From CAYUTA01 sp964447605 (GTDB lineage: Bacteria > Bacillota > Clostridia > Christensenellales > CAG-138), in NCBI GenBank assembly GCA_964447605.1, contig CAYUTA010000022.1:1-39700 (forward strand): a stretch of 39,700 nt of DNA. The letters are read 5' to 3'. Position 1 is the first letter of the stretch; each line of letters opens with the position of its first letter. Positions 1 to 7,658 of the stretch are shown here, one piece after another. The notes under the pieces are model-generated. The model searched no databases. It saw only the letters and a list, made by a program, of their open reading frames with translations, and was not told the DNA's origin. The translations under genes were made by a program, and so were the position numbers.

Positions 1-37
1 AATCTGGCGAAAACCCAAAAAATATGTTGTAAAGCGC

Positions 38-66
38 TTGACTTCCTATGTATATGCGAATAGTAT
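38..66 (+). promoter_or_regulatory. Candidate promoter for the repeat surface protein gene
   Basis: A -35 box TTGACT (38-43) is followed 17 bp later by a weak -10 TAGTAT (61-66), inside a markedly AT-rich stretch (about 40-140) that contrasts with the GC-rich genes around it. This leaves a leader of about 100 nt before the ATG at 176. The box match is moderate and the surrounding AT richness makes chance matches likely. Confidence 0.45.
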
Positions 67-175
67 TATATTATCGTATATTAAAATATGAATTTCTATA
101 TATTGTGATCATTCATATTTTATTCTACGTATAAAATTTCAATGCTCTCCGATGGATTTTGGGTGAAAGGCTGAC

Positions 176-2176
176 ATGAACAAAGATCGGTGGCAGTTGT
201 ATTTCGTATCCGGTTGGTCGGACAGCGGCACGAAGCGCCGCCGTCTGGCTTTCTTTGCCACGCTTTTCAACCGACGGCTGTATAGGCGCCACATTGCCGC
301 GCTTGTGGTCGCGCTGACGGCCTTTCTGCCATGTGCGCTTGTCCGGGGCGACACGCAGCCCGCCGCCTCAACCGGTACGCTGGCGCAGTCCGATCTGACC
401 ATAAGCGGCTGGCAGGGCGCAAAGAATTATTCCGAGAGCTTTTCCATCACGGTTGAGGGCGGCTCGACCAACGGCCAAATCCGTTTTCTGTGCGGCAACT
501 GCACCGTTTCGCCTGCAACGGGCGCAACCGGCGATACGTATACCGTAACCGTCAACGGCTCCGGCACGTATTCGCTGACGGCCATCATGGCGGGCGACAG
601 CCGCTATGCCGAGGTGTCCGACTCCAAGCGCGGCGTGGGCGGCAAGGCGGACCAGGCGCCCCTGCTCGTCGAGGGTTGGGGAACCGCAAAAAGCTATTAC
701 CGCACATTTGCCATCAAAGTGACCGGCGGTACGCTCGGCAGCGCCGTTACCTTTGAAACCGACGGCTGCCGTGTTTCCCCGGAAACCGGGCCCGTCGATT
801 CGCAGTTCACCGTTACGGTTACGCGCGTCGGCGCTTATACGCTCACCGCGCTGATGGATGGAAACAGGAACTACAACAAGGCATATTCCGCGCTGCAAAG
901 CGGCGTAGCCTGCAAATCCAGCCAGTCCCCCATCGTCATCGACGGCTGGCAGGAAAACGCGCGCTACGGCGAATCTTTCACGCTCAATATTGCCGGCGGA
1001 CTGCCAAGCGAAGTGTTGACCGTAAAGGGCGAGGGCTGCACCGTCACGCATACCGGCGGGCGGACATACGAGGTCGCTGTCAAGTCCGTAGGCCCCTATT
1101 CGATAACGGCGTCGCGCGCGGGCAACTATGGCTATCACCCCGCATCCGCCCATTTGTCGGGCGTCTCGCGTCAGGCAGAACAGCCGGGCGTATCCATCTC
1201 CGGCTGGTCGGACAGCAAGAATGCCGGCGATACCTTTATTATTCGCATTCGCGGCGGCGTTTCCGACGGGACGGTACATTTTGCGACCGCAGGCTGTACG
1301 GTGACTCCGCTGACGGGATCGGTCGATACGGAATATTTCGTAACCGTCAGTTCCGTCGGCGCCTATACGCTCATGGCGTATGTCGACGGCGCGGCAAATT
1401 ACATCAGCGCCAATTCCCGAGAGGTCAAAGGGTACGCCGAAAAGGCGTTTCAACCCAAAATAGGCGTTGACCATTGGGTCAGCAACGCATCTGCCGGCAG
1501 TTCGTTTGACGTTGAGCTGGTCGGCGGCAAGGGGACCGGGGCGACCTCCGTGACCACCTACGGCGGCTGCAGCGCCGTGCTCAAAAGCGGCGGCGACAGC
1601 AACATCTATACCATAACGGTTACCGCGGGCGACGGCGAACCCTATAGCCTGCGGATCAGCAAGCAGGGCGACGCAAATTATTTTGACGCCATGGAGGAGA
1701 CGCTCGACGGCGTTGCGGCGCCAAAGGGGCGGCAGGGCCGGGGCGTTGCGCTCAGCGTCAATGGCTGGAAGGAGAAAGCGCAGGCGGGCGAGGCGTTTGC
1801 CATCCACTTGGAAGGCAACGGCAGCGATGCGGTAGGCTTTGAAACCGTTGGCTGCATGATCGATCCTCCTAACGGCGCAATCGACGATATCTATACCGTG
1901 ACCGTCACTGCCGAAGCCGGGGATACCTATTCCCTCGCCGTCAAGCGGGAAAGTGACGGCGGACTCGGTCAAACCTCCGTGCTCAAAAGCGGCAGCGTAC
2001 GTCCCACCGTCAGGCTTGAGCATGATGCGGAGGAGCAGACGGAAACGCCAATGCTTGGCAGCTATTACGATGTGTGGCTTTTGATGGGCATGGTGGCGAC
2101 GCTGGTCCTGCTGCTGTCGCTGGCATTGTTTTTGCAGTATCGCGAACGCCGTTATCGCAGGCGGCATCACCGGTAA
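176..2176 (+). CDS. Surface protein with six tandem ~85-90-residue repeats and two membrane anchors
   Basis: The product is 666 residues. The start ATG is preceded by AAAGG five bases upstream. A basic cytoplasmic-looking N-terminus of about 40 residues leads into a hydrophobic segment (about 41-58) that can act as signal or anchor. Six repeats follow (about 70-630). Each opens with a [I/V]xGW-like motif (HW in repeat 5), then an aromatic/Thr-rich strand ending in a GG- or GN-type turn, a single conserved Cys (GC or NC), a [YF]xVTV strand, a YSL or YTL strand, and an aromatic NY/RY. The pattern suggests small beta-sandwich modules, but I do not recognise a named family. A second hydrophobic segment (about 639-657) and an Arg/His-rich tail end the protein, so the repeats should face outside and the tail the cytoplasm. 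The gene is monocistronic, with a terminator downstream. The role is unknown; adhesion or envelope architecture is only a guess. Confidence 0.8.
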   Translation: MNKDRWQLYFVSGWSDSGTKRRRLAFFATLFNRRLYRRHIAALVVALTAFLPCALVRGDTQPAASTGTLAQSDLTISGWQGAKNYSESFSITVEGGSTNGQIRFLCGNCTVSPATGATGDTYTVTVNGSGTYSLTAIMAGDSRYAEVSDSKRGVGGKADQAPLLVEGWGTAKSYYRTFAIKVTGGTLGSAVTFETDGCRVSPETGPVDSQFTVTVTRVGAYTLTALMDGNRNYNKAYSALQSGVACKSSQSPIVIDGWQENARYGESFTLNIAGGLPSEVLTVKGEGCTVTHTGGRTYEVAVKSVGPYSITASRAGNYGYHPASAHLSGVSRQAEQPGVSISGWSDSKNAGDTFIIRIRGGVSDGTVHFATAGCTVTPLTGSVDTEYFVTVSSVGAYTLMAYVDGAANYISANSREVKGYAEKAFQPKIGVDHWVSNASAGSSFDVELVGGKGTGATSVTTYGGCSAVLKSGGDSNIYTITVTAGDGEPYSLRISKQGDANYFDAMEETLDGVAAPKGRQGRGVALSVNGWKEKAQAGEAFAIHLEGNGSDAVGFETVGCMIDPPNGAIDDIYTVTVTAEAGDTYSLAVKRESDGGLGQTSVLKSGSVRPTVRLEHDAEEQTETPMLGSYYDVWLLMGMVATLVLLLSLALFLQYRERRYRRRHHR

Positions 2177-2211
2177 CGCGCCCGCGGAATCCGGCGCAAG
2201 CAGTCAAAAAA

Positions 2212-2240
2212 GTCCCTCCGCAGAGGGACGCTTTCTTTTA
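2212..2240 (+). terminator. Rho-independent terminator after the repeat protein
   Basis: A perfect 7-bp stem GTCCCTC/GAGGGAC with a CGCA loop (2212-2229) is followed by a T-rich tail (GCTTTCTTTT). It lies 35 bp after the stop codon of the repeat protein. A-residues before the stem would let it work weakly in the other direction too. Confidence 0.8.
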
Positions 2241-2418
2241 TGGGTAAGGATAACATGCGCGTCCTTGCCCGTACTTTGCGGTTTTTTCCGCCCCGGGGGT
2301 CCGCAGGACGAGCGACAAAACGCGGTTGTGCCGCTGATCTTTTGGCGGACTAAGCTCTGCCGGCCGGGCACGATAAGACTGTCTGCATAATACGAAAAAA
2401 AGGCGCTGCAGGAAACGC

Positions 2419-2456
2419 AAAAAAAAAGACGGCATAGCCCGCCGGCCATACCGTCT
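2419..2456 (-). terminator. Terminator of the polyamine transport operon
   Basis: Read on the minus strand, arms of about 13 nt (beginning AGACGG and ending CCGTCT) pair with two G-U wobbles around a short loop and are followed by an unbroken run of T (2419-2427). It sits 22 bp after the potD stop, which marks the end of the operon. The 180 bp between it and the plus-strand terminator at 2240 shows no gene. Confidence 0.85.
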
Positions 2457-2478
2457 CGTTTCGGTTTGTTCTTCGCGC

Positions 2479-3519
2479 TTACGCAGCCTTGATATGCGTC
2501 CACGCATCGGAAAATACGCTGATAAAATCGCCCAGATCACGAAACACCGTGCAGCGGTCGAGCACATCCTGCGGCGGGTTATAGGTCGGGTCCTTGATGT
2601 AATCGTCACCCATCAGCGCAAGCGCGGCCTTATTCGGCGTGGAATAGCCGATGTATTCGCTGTTTTGCGCGGCAACCTCCGCGTCGCACAAAAAGTTGAT
2701 GAACGCTTCGGCCTCGGCGGTATGCGTCGAGGATTTGGGGATGATGATGTTGTCGAACCATTTGTTGCTGCCTTCGTTCGGCACGGCATAGGCAAGGTCG
2801 GCATTTTCGGCAATACAAGCCACCGCATCGCCGGAGTAGACCACGCCCATTGCGGCATTGCCGTTGATGAGCTCCATCTTGATGTCATCCGTCAGATATG
2901 CGCGCACAAGCGGCTTCTGCTCAATCAACGCGGCCTCAGCCGCCGCTACTTCGTCGGCATTGCGGGTGTTGATATCGTAGCCGAGCATCACCAGCGTAAT
3001 GCCGATGGTGTCGCGCACGCTGTCGTACATGAGGATTTGTCCGCCGTATTTCTCGTCCCACAGAATTTTCCAGCTGTCCACGGGGCCGCCGACCATCGTC
3101 GTGTTGTAAAGAATGCCGACCGTGCCCCACATATAGGGGATGGAATAGACGTTGCCCGGGTCGAACGGCAGGTCCAGAAACCGCTCGTCAATATTGACAA
3201 GATTCGGGATGTTCTCCTTGTGGATGGGATGCAGCAGGTCCTGCGCCATCAGCTTTTCAATGGTGTATTCCGATGGGAAACATACGTCATAGATACAATC
3301 GGGCGAGCTGAGCTTGACGAGCATCTCCTCATTGCTGGTCATGGTGGTGTATTTAACGGCAATGCCCGTCTCCTTTTCAAACCGCCGCAACAGGTCGGTA
3401 TCGATATAGTCGCCCCAGTTAAGCACGTTGAGCGTTGCGCCGGACTTCCTGCCGCAGGCGGCCAGCGGCAATACAAGGCAGGCAACAAGCACGATACAGG
3501 CGATCCTTTTGATAAGCAT
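2479..3519 (-). CDS. potD: Spermidine/putrescine-binding lipoprotein PotD
   Basis: This is the extracellular solute-binding component of a polyamine ABC importer, anchored as a lipoprotein. It has 346 residues, a normal family length. The N-terminus is a type II signal peptide with lipobox LAAC (Cys22). The mature part begins with the family hallmark LNVLNWGDYID, followed by a typical PotD path including SNEEMLVKL, YDVCFPSEY, IPYMWGTVGILYN and the late WFDNIIIPK block. The start has AAGGAGG ten bases upstream. It is the last gene of the operon with potABC but is separated from potC by about 250 bp that fold into hairpins, which may set its level apart from the permeases. Polyamine is the expected ligand by family; preference for spermidine or putrescine cannot be read here. 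Confidence 0.92.
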   Translation of the reverse strand: MLIKRIACIVLVACLVLPLAACGRKSGATLNVLNWGDYIDTDLLRRFEKETGIAVKYTTMTSNEEMLVKLSSPDCIYDVCFPSEYTIEKLMAQDLLHPIHKENIPNLVNIDERFLDLPFDPGNVYSIPYMWGTVGILYNTTMVGGPVDSWKILWDEKYGGQILMYDSVRDTIGITLVMLGYDINTRNADEVAAAEAALIEQKPLVRAYLTDDIKMELINGNAAMGVVYSGDAVACIAENADLAYAVPNEGSNKWFDNIIIPKSSTHTAEAEAFINFLCDAEVAAQNSEYIGYSTPNKAALALMGDDYIKDPTYNPPQDVLDRCTVFRDLGDFISVFSDAWTHIKAA

Positions 3520-3631
3520 AGGGTCAGTTCCTCCTTCATTCGTTCCATTGAATTTGAGGGCCTCGCCATCAGGCGGCTGCCAAAGGGTGACCGCAGACCG
3601 TTGGAAAAGCCCGGGATTGTTAAGGACTGGT

Positions 3632-3756
3632 CGCCCTAAAACGGGCGGTTGCCCTGTCGAAAAACCACATTTTCCGACAGCCTGCGACCGCGCCGGAGGG
3701 CAGCCGTCCTTTGAAAATCCCCCCGATTCAGACTGCGCTCCCTGTAAAGGGCGCAG
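3632..3756 (-). promoter_or_regulatory. Three hairpins in the potC–potD spacer
   Basis: The 248-bp gap inside the pot operon contains three inverted repeats: CGCCC/GGGCG with a TAAAAC loop (3632-3647); CTGTCG/CGACAG extended by A and T runs (3654-3680); and CTGCGC/GCGCAG extended by CCT/AGG (3733-3756), which starts 12 bases after the potC stop. On the minus strand the last would form a 3' stabilising or attenuating hairpin for the potABC segment. None has a clear downstream run of U outside the stem. An RNA-processing or partial-termination role is inference. Confidence 0.5.
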
Positions 3757-3767
3757 CCTGAAGCCTC

Positions 3768-4820
3768 TTAGCGCTTCATCTTTACCTTGCGGCTTTGAAT
3801 CTCCGCCTGGCGCTCCTGCCGGATGCTGCGCAGGTTGACGATCAAAAGCAGCGTAACGACCGGCACAAAGATGATGGTCGACAGCGCGGGGTTTACGCCG
3901 CGACGCGCGGAAGCGTAGATGTACATCGAAAGGTTGTCAACGCCGTTTCCGGCAAAAAAGCTGACGACAAAATCATCTATGGACAGCGTAAACGCAAGAA
4001 TAAACCCGCTGACGATGCCCGGCATGATATCGGGAATGACCACGTTCCAGATGGCCCGCATGGGCGTACAGCCGAGATCGAGCGCCGCCTCGTAGAGCAG
4101 ATCGCTGCTCTGGCGCAGCTTGGGCAGCACGGAGAAGATCACATAGGGCAGGTTGAACGTAATATGCGCGATCACCAGCCTGGTATACCCGTCGCGAAGC
4201 CCGATGAATAAAAACAGCAGCATCAGCGAGATACCCGTCACCAAATCCGGATTGACCATCGGAAGCTGCGAGATGTTCTCGATGATCGCGCGCGGCCGCC
4301 GCTTCATGGCATGCAGCCCGATGGCCGCGGCGGTACCGAGTGCGGTTGCAGCCACGGCGCTGATCATTGCGACGCTGACGGTCACGCCCAATGCGTCGGT
4401 GATCTCTGGCGTGGAGAACAGGCGCGTATACCCGTCGCGAAGCCCGATGAATAAAAACAGCAGCATCAGCGAGATACCCGTCACCAAATCCGGATTGACC
4501 ATCGGAAGCTGCGAGATGTTCTCGATGATCGCGCGCGGCCGCCGCTTCATGGCATGCAGCCCGATGGCCGCGGCGGTACCGAGTGCGGTTGCAGCCACGG
4601 CGCTGATCATTGCGACGCTGACGGTCACGCCCAATGCGTCGGTGATCTCTGGCGTGGAGAACAGGCGCGTATACCAGTCGAACGTAAAACCGGTCCAGTT
4701 GCCAAGCGTCCGGCTTTCATTAAACGAAAAAATGATGAGGATCAAAATCGGCGCGTACAAAAACAGCAGCATCAGCCCCAGGTACGTGCCGGAGAAGAAC
4801 TTTTTGACCCGCCCTACCAT
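3768..4820 (-). CDS. potC: Polyamine ABC permease PotC carrying an in-frame internal duplication
   Basis: This is an inner-membrane permease of the spermidine/putrescine importer. It has 350 residues, whereas the family is usually about 260-270. The excess is exactly one 81-residue unit: residues 50-130 are repeated as 131-211 with no difference in protein or DNA. The unit holds two predicted membrane helices (TM2 ALGVTVSVAMIS... and TM3 DLVTGISLMLLFLF...), so adding it would give eight helices while keeping the C-terminal half in its usual orientation. The ABC-permease EAA loop (EAALDLGCTPMRAIW... ending PGIVSG) is intact. It overlaps potB by 7 bp. Whether the longer form is functional is unknown; without the second copy it would be a normal 269-residue PotC. 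Confidence 0.88.
   Translation of the reverse strand: MVGRVKKFFSGTYLGLMLLFLYAPILILIIFSFNESRTLGNWTGFTFDWYTRLFSTPEITDALGVTVSVAMISAVAATALGTAAAIGLHAMKRRPRAIIENISQLPMVNPDLVTGISLMLLFLFIGLRDGYTRLFSTPEITDALGVTVSVAMISAVAATALGTAAAIGLHAMKRRPRAIIENISQLPMVNPDLVTGISLMLLFLFIGLRDGYTRLVIAHITFNLPYVIFSVLPKLRQSSDLLYEAALDLGCTPMRAIWNVVIPDIMPGIVSGFILAFTLSIDDFVVSFFAGNGVDNLSMYIYASARRGVNPALSTIIFVPVVTLLLIVNLRSIRQERQAEIQSRKVKMKR
4183..4668. repeat. Perfect 2 × 243-bp tandem repeat inside potC
   Basis: Copy 1 spans 4183-4425 and copy 2 spans 4426-4668. I compared them base by base and found no mismatch. The unit is 243 bp, a multiple of three. The 7-mer GTATACC begins each copy and occurs once more just after copy 2 (4669-4675), as expected if slippage or unequal exchange at a 7-bp microhomology made the duplication. 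Complete identity means it is recent, or an assembly artefact. Confidence 0.97.
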
Positions 4821-5593
4821 ATGCGCCCACCCCCCTGCTGCGCGGGATCATGCTCCGCGCGGCGCATGATCGCCATGCTCAGCAGCACGAACACCAGCAG
4901 GATCACCGACAACGCGCTGCCCGCATTCCATGCCTGCTCGGTAATGAATTTCATATAGATCAAATCGCCATAGAGCATGGTCTTGCCTCCGCCAAGAAGC
5001 TGTGAGATGGCAAACGTTGTGGTCGACGGAATAAACACCATGGTAATCCCGGATAGTACGCCCGGCATGGACAGCGGCAACACGACCTTCAGAAACGTGG
5101 TCGCTCCGTTTGCCCCCAGGTCGGCGGCCGCTTCGATATAGCTTTTATCAAGCTTCATCAGCGTTGTATAGATGGGCAAAATCATGAACGGCAGAAAATT
5201 ATACACCATGCCCAGCAGGACCGCGCCCTCTGTATACAGGAAGCTGGAAAACGCGCCCAGCAGCACCTTCCACGCATAGGTACGCAGCAGAAAGTTCATC
5301 CACATCGGCACGATAAAAAACACGCTCAGAAGCGCCGCTACGGACTTTTTCATGCAAGAAAGCAGGTAAGCCACCGGATAGCCCAGCAGAAGGCAGATCG
5401 CCGTGGTATAGATCGCAAGGCGGATGGAATCCAGCAGCACGCGCAAATTGCCCGGCTGCAGGCCGGCGATTACATTGGCAAGCGAGAACGCCGCGTTGCT
5501 GGTGAGCGCATAGTAGAAGATCAGCAGCATCGGCGAGAGGATGAACAGCGCCATCCACACGATGTAGGGATAGGAAAATACGCTCCGCTTCAT
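4814..5593 (-). CDS. potB: Polyamine ABC permease PotB
   Basis: This is the other inner-membrane permease subunit of the importer, 259 residues with about six membrane segments. The cytoplasmic EAA loop that contacts PotA is clear (EAAADLGANGATTFLK followed by LPLSMPGVLSG). The family segment VAYLLS followed by FFIVPMWMNFLLRTYAW is typical of PotB/PotH. GAAAGGAGG lies 5-6 bases before the ATG. The gene sits 31 bp after potA and overlaps the start of potC by 7 bp, pointing to translational coupling of the two permeases. Confidence 0.92.
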   Translation of the reverse strand: MKRSVFSYPYIVWMALFILSPMLLIFYYALTSNAAFSLANVIAGLQPGNLRVLLDSIRLAIYTTAICLLLGYPVAYLLSCMKKSVAALLSVFFIVPMWMNFLLRTYAWKVLLGAFSSFLYTEGAVLLGMVYNFLPFMILPIYTTLMKLDKSYIEAAADLGANGATTFLKVVLPLSMPGVLSGITMVFIPSTTTFAISQLLGGGKTMLYGDLIYMKFITEQAWNAGSALSVILLVFVLLSMAIMRRAEHDPAQQGGGRIW

Positions 5594-5624
5594 GCAACCG
5601 CCTCCTTTCTTGCAGATCGTCCGC

Positions 5625-6995
5625 TCACTTCTCGCTCAGGCGGATCTTTTCCGCCGGCACGGTGATGCCGGTTTCCTCGCCTTCCTCCATAAAATCATCG
5701 GAACAGGCGATCCAGTCGTTCTCCTCGCGCTGTATGGAAACCTCGTAGTGCGTGCCAAGGAACATGCACGCCTTGACGAAGCCCGTGATGGGCGCGTCCT
5801 GTGGCGCGGTGAGCTGCACGTCGGCGGGCGCGATGCGCACGAGCACCTCCTGCTTTGGTTCAAAACCCGCCGCAGCCGGACAGGCGAACGTGCAGCCGTC
5901 GCAGACGACCTCGCCGTCGTCGGGATACGCCACGCCGTCAAACAGGTTGGTCTGGCGCGTTTTCTTCATGATATGGATGGCGTCCGGCGGAATGGAGATG
6001 CCCACGGTCTCGCCCGCCCTGACATAGTCGGTGGTCTGGATCACCCACTCATAGCCGCCGCAGTCCACGTCCACCTCGTAATGCACGCCCATGAACACGA
6101 CGGATACCGCCGTGCCTTTCACGCGTGACTGTTCGGCCGGCACGATGTCGATGTCCTCGGGCCGTACGACCGCATCCACCTCGACATTTCGGCCAAAACC
6201 CGCGTCAACGCAGTCATAAACGACATTGTTCATCTGCACGCGGTAGTCGCCGAGCATCACGCCGGGGATGATGTTGCTTTCGCCGATAAAGTCCGCGACA
6301 AACGGATTTTTCGGTTCGTTATAGATGTCGGTCGGCGTGCCGATCTGCTGGATCACGCCGTTGTTGAGCACCACGATGGTGTCGCTCATGGTCAGCGCCT
6401 CCTCCTGATCGTGCGTTACATAGATGAACGTGATGCCGAGCCGCTGCTGCATGCGCTTGAGCTCCACCTGCATCTCCTTGCGCAGCTTGAGGTCGAGCGC
6501 GCCAAGCGGCTCGTCAAGCAGCAGCACCTGCGGCTCGTTGACAAGCGCGCGCGCAATGGCCACGCGCTGCTGCTGGCCGCCGGAAAGCTGCTCGACATAG
6601 CGCTGTCCATAGCCCTTGAGATTGACAAGCTCGAGCATGGCCTCCACCTTTTTAGCAATCACCGCCTTGTCAAGCTTCTTGATCTTGAGTCCAAACGCCA
6701 CGTTATCAAATACATTCAGGTGCGGGAACAGGGCGTATTTTTGGAAAACCGTATTGATTCTGCGCTTATAGGGCGGGATGTTGGCAATGTCCACGCCATC
6801 CATCTCGATGCGTCCTTCATCAGGCATGATGAAGCCTGCGATCAGTCGCAGCATGGTCGTTTTCCCGCAACCCGAGGGGCCCAGCAACGTCAAAAACTCG
6901 CCGTCCTTGATATACAGATCGACATGTTCAAGCGCGATATCGCCATCGTAGGATTTGGTTACGCCCCTGAGTTCAATCAAATGCCTGTCGTTCAT
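5625..6995 (-). CDS. potA: Polyamine ABC transporter ATPase PotA with two C-terminal TOBE-like modules
   Basis: This cytoplasmic ATPase powers the PotBC channel. Walker A is GPSGCGKTT (39-47), the signature LSGGQQQR (137-144), and Walker B LLLDEP (158-163), followed by the THDQEEAL switch region. It has 456 residues, longer than the usual ~360-380. After a first TOBE-type regulatory region (about 245-360, with VRPEDIDIV and FMGVHYEVDV) a second related block follows (about 375-455, with VRIAPADVQLT and FLGTHYEVSI). The repeated [FL]xGxHYEV motif supports duplication of the substrate-sensing part. It starts 12 bp after the regulator gene, so the two are cotranscribed. Confidence 0.93.
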   Translation of the reverse strand: MNDRHLIELRGVTKSYDGDIALEHVDLYIKDGEFLTLLGPSGCGKTTMLRLIAGFIMPDEGRIEMDGVDIANIPPYKRRINTVFQKYALFPHLNVFDNVAFGLKIKKLDKAVIAKKVEAMLELVNLKGYGQRYVEQLSGGQQQRVAIARALVNEPQVLLLDEPLGALDLKLRKEMQVELKRMQQRLGITFIYVTHDQEEALTMSDTIVVLNNGVIQQIGTPTDIYNEPKNPFVADFIGESNIIPGVMLGDYRVQMNNVVYDCVDAGFGRNVEVDAVVRPEDIDIVPAEQSRVKGTAVSVVFMGVHYEVDVDCGGYEWVIQTTDYVRAGETVGISIPPDAIHIMKKTRQTNLFDGVAYPDDGEVVCDGCTFACPAAAGFEPKQEVLVRIAPADVQLTAPQDAPITGFVKACMFLGTHYEVSIQREENDWIACSDDFMEEGEETGITVPAEKIRLSEK

Positions 6996-7007
6996 AACGC
7001 TGTCCCC

Positions 7008-7553
7008 TCAAAATGTCGGCGGTGTGCTGACCCACAAAATGCGGGCGGCCGTCTTGCCGGAATTGGTCAAATGGTGCGCGGTGTGAGCCCGGAAATAAAA
7101 GCTGTCGCCCTTTCTCACGCGGTAGCGCCGGTCGCCAAGCTGAAGCGTAACGCTTCCGGCAAGCACATAGCCGAATTCCTCGCCCTCGTGCGGGTCGTCC
7201 GGCGTGGTGGCCGTTCCGGCAGGCAGCGTGACAAGGATGGGCTCAAGCGCATTGCGCTGCGCGTCGGTAACCAGCCACTGCACGGAACTGCCGTCCGGTT
7301 CTTCCTTGACAAACATATCCTCTGCACCATAGACGATTTTATCCGCGCGCGCCTCGCCGAAAAACGTGCCGACGTTGGTTCCGAGCGCCTCCAGGATGTC
7401 CATGAGCGTGGCAATGGAGGGCGAGGTGATGTCGCGTTCAAGCTGCGAGATAAAGCCCTTGCTCAGCTCGGTACGCGCCGCGAGCTCCTCCTGCGTCAAC
7501 CCCAGCTGCAGACGCAGGTTTTTAATCTTTTCGCCGATCTCCAACGCGGTCAA
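7008..7553 (-). CDS. XRE-family regulator with C-terminal cupin domain, probable pot operon regulator
   Basis: The product has 181 residues. An N-terminal helix-turn-helix (about 5-60: IGEKIKNLRLQLGLTQEELAAR, with SKGFISQLERD as the recognition region) is followed by a linker and a small cupin barrel (about 105-178: PHEGEEFGYVLAGSV, YRVRKGDSFYFRAHTAHHL). This is the architecture of PuuR-type regulators of polyamine and related metabolism; the cupin probably senses a small ligand. Being the first gene of the pot operon, it most likely controls its own operon. A dyad at the predicted transcription start (7571-7587) is a candidate binding site. The ligand and the direction of control are inference. 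Confidence 0.88.
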   Translation of the reverse strand: MTALEIGEKIKNLRLQLGLTQEELAARTELSKGFISQLERDITSPSIATLMDILEALGTNVGTFFGEARADKIVYGAEDMFVKEEPDGSSVQWLVTDAQRNALEPILVTLPAGTATTPDDPHEGEEFGYVLAGSVTLQLGDRRYRVRKGDSFYFRAHTAHHLTNSGKTAARILWVSTPPTF

Positions 7554-7570
7554 CCCCTTCTAAACTCTTT

Positions 7571-7587
7571 GTTTACAGTCACTAAAC
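7571..7587. promoter_or_regulatory. Candidate operator at the pot operon start
   Basis: An inverted repeat GTTTA-7 nt-TAAAC lies between the -10 box and the regulator's ATG and covers the predicted transcription start (about 7584). Its size and place suit an XRE-family repressor acting on its own promoter. The half-sites are short. Confidence 0.45.
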
Positions 7588-7590
7588 GAC

Positions 7591-7619
7591 ATTAAAACAA
7601 AACATACGAAAAAAGTCAA
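7591..7619 (-). promoter_or_regulatory. Promoter of the regulator-potABCD operon
   Basis: On the minus strand, -35 TTGACT (7614-7619) and -10 TTTAAT (7591-7596) are 17 bp apart. The predicted start is about 30 bases before the regulator ATG. The -35 and spacer are embedded in a larger inverted repeat (7599-7637). Confidence 0.65.
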
Positions 7620-7637
7620 TCGTTTTTCGCATGTTTT
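7599..7637. repeat. 15-bp imperfect inverted repeat overlapping the pot promoter
   Basis: The arms AAAACATACGAAAAA (7599-7613) and TTTTTCGCATGTTTT (7623-7637) pair with one mismatch (a G-U pair in minus-strand RNA) around a 9-nt loop. In the minus direction it lies 21 bp after the stop of the histidine kinase gene and is followed by TTTTGTTTT, so it can serve as that operon's terminator. It also contains the -35 region of the next operon and could be an operator. Confidence 0.65.
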
Positions 7638-7658
7638 CCCAATCCAATTTTGTTTTGG

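Noticed and set aside
368..2170. 600-codon open frame antisense to the repeat protein
   Set aside because: It mirrors the repeats in the opposite strand, has no ribosome binding site or family features and overlaps a gene with clear signal, repeats and terminator.
2494..3639. 381-codon plus-strand frame opposite potD
   Set aside because: The product is His/Arg/Val-rich, as expected from the reverse complement of a GC-rich gene; potD on the other strand is unambiguous.
4183..4668. CRISPR or satellite array in the potC region
   Set aside because: Only two adjacent coding copies are present with no spacers; it is a gene-internal duplication.
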